A stretch of DNA of 25,414 nt from Anaerolineaceae bacterium UBA2274 (GTDB lineage Bacteria; Chloroflexota; Anaerolineae; Anaerolineales; Anaerolineaceae), in contig DDWY01000004.1 in NCBI GenBank assembly GCA_002347705.1, positions 1 to 25,414 of the forward strand, read 5' to 3'. Within the stretch, counting starts at the first letter, position 1; each line of letters begins with the position of its first letter. Both the position numbers and the translations under genes were made by a program. Positions 6,978 through 13,487 of the stretch are shown here, piece after piece. A model generated the notes under the pieces. It saw nothing but the letters and a program-made list of their open reading frames with translations, ran no database searches and was not told where the DNA came from.

Positions 6978-7850
6978 TCAATTAAACAATCCATACCACC
7001 ACGGCGGCACTTCGAACAGCCGCATGCCATGCCCATAAGCCAGGTACAGTACCGTCCCCAGCAGCAGCACCGCAAGCCCGATTACCGCGTAGTCCCACCA
7101 GTGGAACTTAAGCTCGTAAAGCCATGTGCGCTTCTGTTGACCAAACCCCCTCAGATCCATCGCGTTGGCAATATCCTCACTGGACACGATCGCGTTCATC
7201 GTCACGGGGATAATCAGAGGCGCGATGCGTCTGATCTTGTTCAAAACGCCGCCTTTTGCAGAGTCCAACTCAAATCCGCGTGCCCGCTGAGCGTCCAGCG
7301 TCACCTGAAAATTGCGCGCCAGGGTCGGAATGAAGCGAAATGAGAGCTCCATCGTGTAGGCAAGCCTGTCTGGCAACCCAAGTTTGCGAAATGTCACCCC
7401 GTAGGCACGTGAATCCATAGTGTATGGAATCATAATGAAAACCAGGGAGATCGACAAAATTCGCATCAACTGTGCCACTGCAAACCACAGGCGCTCAACA
7501 GTCAGCCCAAAAGTCATGTGCCGTCCAAAGAGGTTAAAGCCCTCAGGCCAAACAAGCTGCCCGCCTTCCGGCACGACGCCCCCGGCTCCACCGCCCGTGA
7601 TAATTGTGTTCACCACAATCATCGTGAAAAGCAAGATGGAGATCATCAGCCATCCGCGTTTGGTATCCTGCCAGGAAAGTTTTGCCGAGGCATACCAGAG
7701 TATAGAAAACAAAAAAATGATCGCCAGCAATAATGGATTCCAGGTGCTGGTGGCAGCCAACAGCACTGCAAACGAGAAGATGAATCGAGCCCGCGGATCA
7801 ATGCGGTCGATCAGACTGTTTCGGTAGCGATAATTCCAGGCGACAAGCAT
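6978..7850 (-). CDS. ecfT: ECF transporter transmembrane T component (EcfT/CbiQ family)
   Basis: A 290-residue membrane protein, the scaffold that links the S component to the ATPases in energy-coupling-factor vitamin/micronutrient importers. The N-terminal IDRIDPRARFIFSFAVLLA segment is typical of EcfT/CbiQ, followed by several membrane helices. ARGFELD (Ala-Arg-Gly, about residues 190-196) and AMDLRGFGQQKR (Arg-Gly, about residues 231-242) match the two Ala-Arg-Gly-type coupling helices that contact the ATPases. The ATG at 7850 lies 11 bases after a 10-bp hairpin and has no evident ribosome site, so translation may depend on the upstream gene or on RNA folding. It is the last gene of the operon. 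Confidence 0.9.
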   Translation of the reverse strand: MLVAWNYRYRNSLIDRIDPRARFIFSFAVLLAATSTWNPLLLAIIFLFSILWYASAKLSWQDTKRGWLMISILLFTMIVVNTIITGGGAGGVVPEGGQLVWPEGFNLFGRHMTFGLTVERLWFAVAQLMRILSISLVFIMIPYTMDSRAYGVTFRKLGLPDRLAYTMELSFRFIPTLARNFQVTLDAQRARGFELDSAKGGVLNKIRRIAPLIIPVTMNAIVSSEDIANAMDLRGFGQQKRTWLYELKFHWWDYAVIGLAVLLLGTVLYLAYGHGMRLFEVPPWWYGLFN

Positions 7851-7861
7851 GGTCGGTTACG

Positions 7862-7890
7862 GTCCAGGCGGCCTGACAGACCGCCTGGAC
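7862..7890 (-). promoter_or_regulatory. Intercistronic hairpin between the ECF S and T genes
   Basis: GTCCAGGCGG (7862-7871) and CCGCCTGGAC (7881-7890) form a perfect, G+C-rich 10-bp stem with a 9-base loop. It occupies most of the 53-bp gap between the S-component stop and the ecfT start, and ends 11 bases before the ATG, where a Shine-Dalgarno site would otherwise lie. There is no U-tract. Confidence 0.7.
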
Positions 7891-7903
7891 TCATAAAAAC
7901 TGA

Positions 7904-8476
7904 TTAGCGACCGCTTTGTGTGACAATCGCGGAATACGCGACCATCAACAATGGTAACAACACCAAACCCCAAAGGACATTGGTGATGAAGGCGGGCAGA
8001 AAGTTTGCAAAAATGACAGTGTTCATGTCCGCGCCTGAGACCCACATCTCCGAGATGGCAGCCACCCCCATTCCCACGAGCACACCCAACACCACCGAGA
8101 TTTCAGCCAGCAGGATCGAGCGCCCACCTTTGAAATCGGTGATTAACACAGAGAACAAGCCTGGGATCAAGCCCATGATGCCGTTCCCGAGATCCCACCA
8201 GAGCCAAAAACCATAGCCGCTGAGCAAATCGGCAAGGATATTGCCAACAAAACCAGTGATAAATCCCACGATCGGACCAAAAGCGATACCAAAGAACATC
8301 GGAATGACCACTGCCGGGCGAATGCCCACATTACCCGCGCCGGGGATCTGCCAGATATTGAATGCCCAGGTGATCACGGCGTAGAGCGCGGCACCGATGG
8401 CGGCATACACTACTTCCTTCGTGCCAAATCGCCACAAAGGCTTCTTTTCCTGCTTGATTACTTCATTTGAATACAT
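7904..8476 (-). CDS. ECF transporter substrate-binding S component (UPF0397-like)
   Basis: A 190-residue membrane protein with five to six predicted helices. After a basic N-terminus, the pattern EVVYAAIGAALYAV, then FGIAFGPIVGFITGFVGNIL and WWDLGNGIMGLIPGL, closely resembles the UPF0397/ECF-ribofla_trS type of S component as I remember it. S components bind the vitamin or other micronutrient and confer specificity. AAAGGAGGAAG just before the ATG is a strong ribosome site. It lies between the fused ATPase gene and ecfT, so this is a dedicated (group I) ECF importer. The ligand is unknown. The SAM hydrolase at the operon head hints at a link to adenosine, methionine or purine metabolism, but that is inference. 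Confidence 0.85.
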   Translation of the reverse strand: MYSNEVIKQEKKPLWRFGTKEVVYAAIGAALYAVITWAFNIWQIPGAGNVGIRPAVVIPMFFGIAFGPIVGFITGFVGNILADLLSGYGFWLWWDLGNGIMGLIPGLFSVLITDFKGGRSILLAEISVVLGVLVGMGVAAISEMWVSGADMNTVIFANFLPAFITNVLWGLVLLPLLMVAYSAIVTQSGR

Positions 8477-8510
8477 AACTTCCTCCTTTAAATAATGGTT
8501 GATAAAAATA

Positions 8511-10136
8511 TTAACCTGCCAGCTGACTCAAAGTTTCAGCACGCAGGAATTGACCTGTTTGTGCATACATTTGCCGGTTTAATTTGAGCAGCGAAGTTGG
8601 GAGCAAACGCCATTGCATTAGCTGCTCATCATCCGCAAAGACCTCGTGCGGACTGCCGTCTGCCACTACTTGCCCACCATAAAGTACAACCACCCGGTTG
8701 GCATAAGTTAGTGCCAAATCCAGATCGTGCGTGATGAACAAAATCGCGTCAAATCCGGGAGTCTGCAAAATGGTATCCATGAAGGACTGATAATTCCAAT
8801 AATCCTGTCCCGCTGTGGGTTCATCCATCATCAAAATACGCGAGCGCATCGAAAGCACCGAAGCAATCGAGACGCGCTTTTGCTGCCCAAACGAGAGCGC
8901 CAGAGGAGGTGTGGGCAGTTCCTGTTCAAGATGGACGGCTTCAATTGCCCAGTCCACATTCTCCGTTACCTTTTCTTTGCTCAGCCCCAGGTTTTCTGGT
9001 CCGAAAGCCAGCTCTTCTCGCACTGTCGGGGCGAATAACATCTGGCTCGGGCTTTGGAAGACGTAACCAATCGTCCTGGCGGCATTTGCGACAGTGGTTT
9101 TCTTTGTCTCCACCCCCTCAAGCAGCACGTGTCCGCTGGTGGGTTTGAGCATCCCCAATGCCTGTTTAACTGTGGTGGTCTTGCCGGAGCCATTATGCCC
9201 CAGGATCGCGATCACTTCCCCTGCCCTTACATCCAGGTTGATCCCGTGCAGAACTTCGGGATTATCCGCTTTGTATCGAAAACTGACATCCTGAAAAGAG
9301 ACCAGCGGCTCACTGGTTGGATCCAGAGCGGGCACAGCCAGGCGGCGTTCTTTAGGCGGAATACCCTTAGCTCGCCTCATAACTGTTTGTGCTGGTAGCT
9401 TAATGCGGGTGTAATCCGCGGTTTCCAACAGCCCTTCCACATCACCCTCATAGGTGATGCGCCCGTTATCCATGTAGATGACTTTCTCCGGATTGATCTG
9501 CAGCACATCTTCAACCCGATGCTCCACCAGTAGAATGGAAAGTCCTTCGTTTGCCAATTCCCTGAAAGCCAGCAAAGCTTCTCTTGCGGATGCCGGGTCC
9601 AGCGATGCCAGCGGCTCATCCAGCAGCAGGATGCCCGGTTCCATTGCGAGCACGCCTGCCAAAGCGACCTTTTGCTTCTCACCGCCAGATGTGTAATGAG
9701 TTTCCTTGTCCCTCAGGTGCAAAATATGCAGCCTTTCCAGAGCCTTCTCGGCTTTTGGGATCATCTCTTCGCGGGGCATTCCCTGCGACTCGAGCCCAAA
9801 GCAGACCTCGTTGATCACATAGGTGCCTAAAATTTGACGTTCCGGGTCTTGAAGCAGGGTCCCGACATGCTTCGAGATATCCGAGAGCCCCATCCCCTTA
9901 ACAGATTTCCCGTACAGCTCGATCTCCCCCTGCATAAATCCGCGGTACGTATGAGGGATAAGCCCGTTCACGCAGCGCATCAAGGTCGTCTTACCGCAGC
10001 CTGAAGACCCAGCCAGCAAAACCACCTGTCCGGGTTCCAACTGTAAGTTGATGTCCTCAATCGCTGGTGTTCGCCGTGAGTTGTAACGAAAACCAAGGTC
10101 TTGAATAACCAGGGGCGGAACTTGCGGTTCAGGCAT
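8511..10136 (-). CDS. ECF transporter ATPase, two domains fused (EcfA1-EcfA2)
   Basis: A 541-residue cytoplasmic protein with two complete ABC ATPase domains in one chain, serving as the energising subunit for the EcfT/S pair downstream. Domain 1 has Walker A GSSGCGKTT (43-51), Q-loop LLQDPERQI and a signature reading TSGGEKQ (149-155) instead of LSGG, then LLLDEP. Domain 2 has Walker A GHNGSGKTT (313-321), Q-loop FQSPSQM, signature LSFGQQKR (414-421) and Walker B ILMMDEP with Glu439. Both sites look catalytically intact. Many ECF systems use two separate genes; fused versions are typical of dedicated ECF importers. The start at 10136 follows AAGGATCC and overlaps the end of the SAM hydrolase gene by 8 bp, implying translational coupling. 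Confidence 0.92.
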   Translation of the reverse strand: MPEPQVPPLVIQDLGFRYNSRRTPAIEDINLQLEPGQVVLLAGSSGCGKTTLMRCVNGLIPHTYRGFMQGEIELYGKSVKGMGLSDISKHVGTLLQDPERQILGTYVINEVCFGLESQGMPREEMIPKAEKALERLHILHLRDKETHYTSGGEKQKVALAGVLAMEPGILLLDEPLASLDPASAREALLAFRELANEGLSILLVEHRVEDVLQINPEKVIYMDNGRITYEGDVEGLLETADYTRIKLPAQTVMRRAKGIPPKERRLAVPALDPTSEPLVSFQDVSFRYKADNPEVLHGINLDVRAGEVIAILGHNGSGKTTTVKQALGMLKPTSGHVLLEGVETKKTTVANAARTIGYVFQSPSQMLFAPTVREELAFGPENLGLSKEKVTENVDWAIEAVHLEQELPTPPLALSFGQQKRVSIASVLSMRSRILMMDEPTAGQDYWNYQSFMDTILQTPGFDAILFITHDLDLALTYANRVVVLYGGQVVADGSPHEVFADDEQLMQWRLLPTSLLKLNRQMYAQTGQFLRAETLSQLAG

Positions 10137-10920
10137 TGAAGTGGATCCTTACTTTATCATCCAATTTGATGCCATAAGTTTTAGCTGCACTGCCATTCAC
10201 AACAGCGATCTCAACGAAACCCTCGCTGTCTGTCACAGCCACAAGATCGCCGATTTTTGCATGCCCGTAGGAGGGCAATATTCCTCGAATCACTTGCCCG
10301 CTAATAGTTAGCGTGGCACTTTCAAGGTCACTCACCTCTGAAACGCGCACGTCGGTCGAACAGTTGCCAAACACGTCAATGACAACAATGCTGCCCTCAA
10401 TCCCCTCCTCAGTCTTTACCGGTTTGCGCAAGGGCAACCGTACCGGATCATCGATCACCGTTCCAAGCATTTCCAGCGGAACGCCGGCAGCCAGATGCGC
10501 GCCAACCGGCGCAAAGATGTCGCGCCCGTGGAAGGTTGTGTATACCTGCGGCAGCCAGTATTCAGGCTTGTCCAGGTGCACTATGCGAACCTCCAAACCC
10601 GCCGCCTCAGCATCCTCCAGCATGGGAGTGATCAAACCGTTATCCGGCATCACGTAGTACTGGTCCCCCAGTTTCGCAGCGATAGCCCGCCGTTTTGTTC
10701 CTACCCCGGGATCAATCACTGCAACATGAACTGATCCCTTAGAAAAATATGCCGCTGCGCGCCAAAGCGCAATCGATCCTGTTCGAATATCCTGGGCGGG
10801 AATTTCATGGCTGATGTCGGCAATCTTGACATCCGGAGCAATCCCCCAGATCACCCCTTTCATCGTGCCGACAAACCCGTTTTGGTTACCAAAGTCAGTT
10901 GTGATTGTGAGAATCGTCAT
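10129..10920 (-). CDS. S-adenosylmethionine hydrolase (adenosine-forming), DUF62 family
   Basis: A 263-residue enzyme of the SAM hydroxide adenosyltransferase/fluorinase-chlorinase family. The family hydrolyses S-adenosylmethionine to adenosine and methionine. It opens with the hallmark LTITTDFGNQNGFVGTMKG. The conserved Asp-Arg-His triad described for DUF62 hydrolases is visible as Asp70 (VIDPGVG), Arg77 and His131 (TTFHGRDIFAP), with the same 7-residue Asp-to-Arg spacing I recall for the archaeal enzyme. The presence of this triad favours hydrolysis over halogenation. It is the first gene of the ECF operon and overlaps the ATPase gene by 8 bp. No Shine-Dalgarno site precedes the ATG, and the predicted transcription start falls on the A of the ATG, so it may be translated from a leaderless mRNA. 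Confidence 0.9.
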   Translation of the reverse strand: MTILTITTDFGNQNGFVGTMKGVIWGIAPDVKIADISHEIPAQDIRTGSIALWRAAAYFSKGSVHVAVIDPGVGTKRRAIAAKLGDQYYVMPDNGLITPMLEDAEAAGLEVRIVHLDKPEYWLPQVYTTFHGRDIFAPVGAHLAAGVPLEMLGTVIDDPVRLPLRKPVKTEEGIEGSIVVIDVFGNCSTDVRVSEVSDLESATLTISGQVIRGILPSYGHAKIGDLVAVTDSEGFVEIAVVNGSAAKTYGIKLDDKVRIHFNA

Positions 10921-10926
10921 AGCATT

Positions 10927-10955
10927 AGGTTAACATCGAGTCGGGGTATAGTCAA
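10927..10955 (-). promoter_or_regulatory. Promoter of the SAM hydrolase-ECF operon (leaderless)
   Basis: On the minus strand, TTGACT (10950-10955) and TAACCT (10927-10932) are spaced by exactly 17 bases. The -10 box ends 6 bases before the ATG at 10918-10920, which puts the expected start point at or within a base of position 10920, the first base of the coding sequence. Confidence 0.65.
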
Positions 10956-11211
10956 GTAGTTGAATGGTTCTATTAGCTGATATTGTCGGTAAATTTTCAT
11001 TGCCGCATAGTATTTTTAACAGTAGATTCACCCCCCCATGTAAACACAATGTGGGTTAAACCACCTGCCTTACACCCTAACATTGAAACAACTTCCGTAT
11101 ACAGTTGTGGCGAAGTGATTATGCAATTTTTCCTCCAGGGTGCCGGGTTGGAGTAAACCCAGCATATGACTAATGTTTTCTTGAAAACCAGAGTGTACAC
11201 TATGTGCTAAC

Positions 11212-11226
11212 TCATGCACAAAACCT
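11212..11226 (+). repeat. 15-bp direct repeat, left copy
   Basis: TCATGCACAAAACCT is identical to 13309-13323. The two copies flank the protease-lipoprotein-small ORF island on both sides. See the right copy. Confidence 0.5.
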
Positions 11227-11241
11227 CGTCACTCTATATTT

Positions 11242-11271
11242 TTGTAAAGACGTAAAGTGTGCTAATATAAT
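11242..11271 (+). promoter_or_regulatory. Promoter of the serine protease operon
   Basis: TTGTAA (11242-11247) and a perfect TATAAT (11266-11271) are separated by 18 bases in A+T-rich DNA. The predicted start near 11278 leaves a short leader with GGGAGG (11288-11292 region) ahead of the TTG start codon of the protease. Confidence 0.65.
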
Positions 11272-11297
11272 AACAGGAAGTAATATGGGAGGTACAG

Positions 11298-12362
11298 TTG
11301 AAAAAGCGATTCTTAATTGTTTTGGCAATGCTACCAATTCTTTCCGTCCTATTTCTATATTCAAACGCTGAAACGAATGTAACGTATGTAATGAGTCAAC
11401 AGTACCCCATCGGCGAAGAAGCGCTTTTTGATATTTATCAAATTTATCCCATCACTACCCCGACCTTTCCTCCACGATCCAAACAACCCACGTCAATTCC
11501 TACTGACAGACCTGTTTACATAACCAACCATGGGCAAATTATCACACTTCCCGATGAATATCTGGGTGCCAGTGATAACCCCATAGAAGTTCAGCCCACC
11601 ATTCCGGAATATTTACCCATCACCCCCGCAGGAATTATTCCACCAGACACTCGCTATCCGGTGGGAAGTAGTAATACAACCTTCCCTTATTCCGCAGTGG
11701 TCCATTATGATAAAACTTGGGCAGATACATATGAAGCAAAATGGTGCACTGGTTCCATGATCAGCCCCAGTACCGTTCTTACCGCCGCCCATTGTGTCTA
11801 TGATGCTGTAGAGCATATCACTGACCCTTGGGCTGTTAACATTATCGCTTATCCGGGAAAGGATAGTACCTCACCCAATCCGACCCCCTATGGTAGTTGC
11901 ACTGCACTAGAGGTTTTAGTTCCTAGACAATGGATCGAATATGGACAGCCAAAAGAATACGACAATGCATTCATCCGGCTGAACTGTACAATTGGCTATG
12001 ATTCCGGGATTTTCGGTTTTCGCACTTATATTGATTCTGATTTCACCACATTTTTAGTAGGCTATCCCGATGATAAAAATTCTGATGGTACAGAAATGTG
12101 GTATGGGCTCGGTTCGATGCTGCACTCAGATCCTCTTTTCTCTTATTACAATAATGATACTTTGGGTGGTAACAGTGGGTCTCCGGTGTGGCAGCATGCA
12201 TACTCTTATTGCTCCAACTGTATCATGGCAGTACATTCTAGATACTTTCCTGATGTTCCTGAAAATGGAGGTCCCAGAGTGGCTGGTGATTTCTACGAGT
12301 TTCTGCTTTATGAAAGAGAGTTTATAACACAACAATTATTCCTGCCGATGGTTATAAATTAA
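11298..12362 (+). CDS. Secreted trypsin-fold serine protease (V8/glutamyl endopeptidase-like, S1B)
   Basis: A 354-residue exported protease. The start is a TTG at 11298, preceded by GGGAGG; it gives a signal peptide (MKKRFLIVLAMLPILSVLFLYSNAE). Residues about 30-125 form a Pro/Thr-rich propeptide or spacer. The protease domain follows with the triad His165 (LTAAHCVY), Asp222 (YDNAFIRL) and Ser293 (GGNSGSPVW). Cys150 and Cys166 flank the catalytic His as in trypsin-like enzymes, and Cys305-x2-Cys308 is additional. His312 in the AVHS segment corresponds to the His that recognises Glu at P1 in V8-type proteases, so Glu specificity is plausible but inferred. The gene heads an A+T-richer plus-strand unit with a lipoprotein gene immediately downstream. 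Confidence 0.9.
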   Translation: MKKRFLIVLAMLPILSVLFLYSNAETNVTYVMSQQYPIGEEALFDIYQIYPITTPTFPPRSKQPTSIPTDRPVYITNHGQIITLPDEYLGASDNPIEVQPTIPEYLPITPAGIIPPDTRYPVGSSNTTFPYSAVVHYDKTWADTYEAKWCTGSMISPSTVLTAAHCVYDAVEHITDPWAVNIIAYPGKDSTSPNPTPYGSCTALEVLVPRQWIEYGQPKEYDNAFIRLNCTIGYDSGIFGFRTYIDSDFTTFLVGYPDDKNSDGTEMWYGLGSMLHSDPLFSYYNNDTLGGNSGSPVWQHAYSYCSNCIMAVHSRYFPDVPENGGPRVAGDFYEFLLYEREFITQQLFLPMVIN

Positions 12363-12396
12363 ATTGGAAAAAGTAAAGTCCTTAAGGAGGATCGTT

Positions 12397-13128
12397 ATGA
12401 ACAAATTAATTACAGTTCTTTTGTTATCTATGATAATAATGCTCCTCTCTGGCTGCACGCTGGTCCAACGCGAAATTCCCGCACCAACCCCAACCATCGA
12501 TATTCTTTCCGAGCAGAACTGGCATATCGAGGGCGTGATCTTTAATGTGCGCTCTTATGATCATATTGTTGTCGACTTTGGTGAGATCAAGGATCAACCG
12601 AATGAAATTGAGGGTTTTGGGATTGTTACATTCACTGAGGATTGCGTTGTTTGGAAAATAGAGAGTAGTGCGGTGCAGCCTGCATCCTTATCAGCCCTTG
12701 CTGTCGGACAGAGGATTAAGATAAGTGCCAAGGAAATTCTGGAAGATTATTCAATAATTGCACAGGAAATACTCATCGTTAGCCCTGGCGCAGTTGAGAC
12801 CCAGTCTCCCATCTCAACCAGCCTCACCCCCCAATTCATAGGCGCCATCACGTCAATTGACAATTATGTCAAGAACAATCGTACCAAATTGATCCACATG
12901 GATGTCATCAGCTCACCGAAATACCCTGAGGTAGAAGAAACGGTTTTTGCACTTGCTACTCACAGCTTGCTTTGGCAGCAGACCGAAACTGGCTACCAAT
13001 TGATCACAGAAGATGACCTTGCGGTTGGACAGTTTGTCACTATTTTGCTAATGTATGCATATGATGAGGACATCTCCGAAAGTTTTCCATATCACGGGCT
13101 GGTTGAAGAGGTGATTGTCCTTCCTTGA
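12397..13128 (+). CDS. Hypothetical lipoprotein with two OB-like repeats
   Basis: A 243-residue predicted lipoprotein of unknown function. I start it at the ATG at 12397, after a strong AAGGAGG; the upstream in-frame TTG at 12364 has no site. The signal MNKLITVLLLSMIIMLLSGC gives a lipobox with Cys20. The mature part seems to hold two related modules. Each begins with a Gly-Ile/Val strand (WHIEGVIFNV; QFIGAITSID), runs through a strand ending in a TFTED- or ATHSL-like element, has an L-x-VGQ-x-V/I turn (LAVGQRIKIS; LAVGQFVTIL) and ends with an EIL/EVIV strand. This recalls small OB-fold lipoproteins such as DUF3221/YobA, but the match is from pattern only. It lies 34 bp after the protease gene and is surely cotranscribed. 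Confidence 0.75.
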   Translation: MNKLITVLLLSMIIMLLSGCTLVQREIPAPTPTIDILSEQNWHIEGVIFNVRSYDHIVVDFGEIKDQPNEIEGFGIVTFTEDCVVWKIESSAVQPASLSALAVGQRIKISAKEILEDYSIIAQEILIVSPGAVETQSPISTSLTPQFIGAITSIDNYVKNNRTKLIHMDVISSPKYPEVEETVFALATHSLLWQQTETGYQLITEDDLAVGQFVTILLMYAYDEDISESFPYHGLVEEVIVLP

Positions 13129-13134
13129 GGAAGG
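13119..13134 (+). promoter_or_regulatory. Stop-codon hairpin that covers a ribosome site
   Basis: CCTTCC (13119-13124) and GGAAGG (13129-13134) form a 6-bp stem with loop TTGA, which contains the lipoprotein gene's TGA stop. The right arm is the only possible Shine-Dalgarno site for the ATG at 13137. It lacks a U-tract, so it is a poor terminator. Confidence 0.45.
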
Positions 13135-13136
13135 TC

Positions 13137-13304
13137 ATGATTTTAAAAAACTCAGTCCTGACTTTATCCCTGCTAATTACGTTCCTGTGTAGGAGTACGG
13201 TATTCCAACCTACAAAGGCCGAAACCACCCTTTATAAAAATGTATGTTGTTTGCTGGAAAAACCTAAGATTTTAGCCAGAATGTTGAGGGTGAATCTGAC
13301 CTAA
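13137..13304 (+). CDS. Possible small secreted peptide (55 aa)
   Basis: A 55-residue frame starting at an ATG 8 bases after the lipoprotein stop, with GGAAGG as ribosome site. The N-terminus (MILKNSVLTLSLLITFLCRS) is a basic, then hydrophobic stretch resembling a signal peptide, with a possible cleavage after TKA. The mature part would be about 25-30 residues with a Cys-Cys pair and several basic residues (KNVCCLLEKPKILARMLR). I do not recognise it. It could be a real peptide, the 5' remnant of a decayed secreted-protein gene, or chance. Its position, spacing and ribosome site are the support; there is no homology evidence. Confidence 0.3.
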   Translation: MILKNSVLTLSLLITFLCRSTVFQPTKAETTLYKNVCCLLEKPKILARMLRVNLT

Positions 13305-13308
13305 TACG

Positions 13309-13323
13309 TCATGCACAAAACCT
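13309..13323 (+). repeat. 15-bp direct repeat, right copy
   Basis: TCATGCACAAAACCT matches 11212-11226 exactly and in the same orientation. With the left copy it brackets about 2.1 kb containing the protease promoter, protease, lipoprotein and small ORF. An exact 15-mer pair could also arise by chance in a window this size. Confidence 0.5.
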
Positions 13324-13487
13324 GCGATGTTAGGTTGAATCCCACCCTTAACCATGCAGGAAAGGCTGCACGACCCGATCTTCACTTCTTTCACCCCTCG
13401 GTTCTACTGTCCTTGACCTACGGCTGCGCTTCGGCATTGTGGGTAGACAAAGACAGGGGTAGAAACAATTTACTCCCCAAATTCAGC

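Larger units (their letters stand above)
10921..11297. other. Divergent intergenic region between the ECF operon and the protease gene
   Basis: This 377-bp spacer carries the ECF-operon promoter at its left end and the protease promoter at its right end. A 15-bp direct repeat (11212-11226) is shared with 13309-13323. The middle (about 10960-11210) is A+T-rich with a short possible stem (GTGG/CCAC near 11050-11063). I recognise no gene, riboswitch or small RNA in it. Confidence 0.5.
13129..13487. other. Spacer after the protease island
   Basis: Apart from the possible small peptide gene (13137-13304) and the right 15-bp direct repeat (13309-13323), I see no coding region here. TTCTAC...TGTC (about 13400-13412) and GACAGGGGTAGAA (about 13451-13465) could form a long imperfect stem that might end the amylosucrase transcript from the right or the protease transcript from the left; it has no good U-tract. 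Confidence 0.4.

Noticed and set aside
10997..11200. Minus-strand 67-codon frame in the ECF-protease spacer
   Set aside because: It begins with GTG, has no ribosome site, shows no signal or domain, and lies across a region that looks non-coding.
10921..11297. Possible riboswitch (SAM, purine or vitamin) ahead of the ECF operon
   Set aside because: The predicted transcript starts at the ATG, leaving no leader, and I recognise no riboswitch core.
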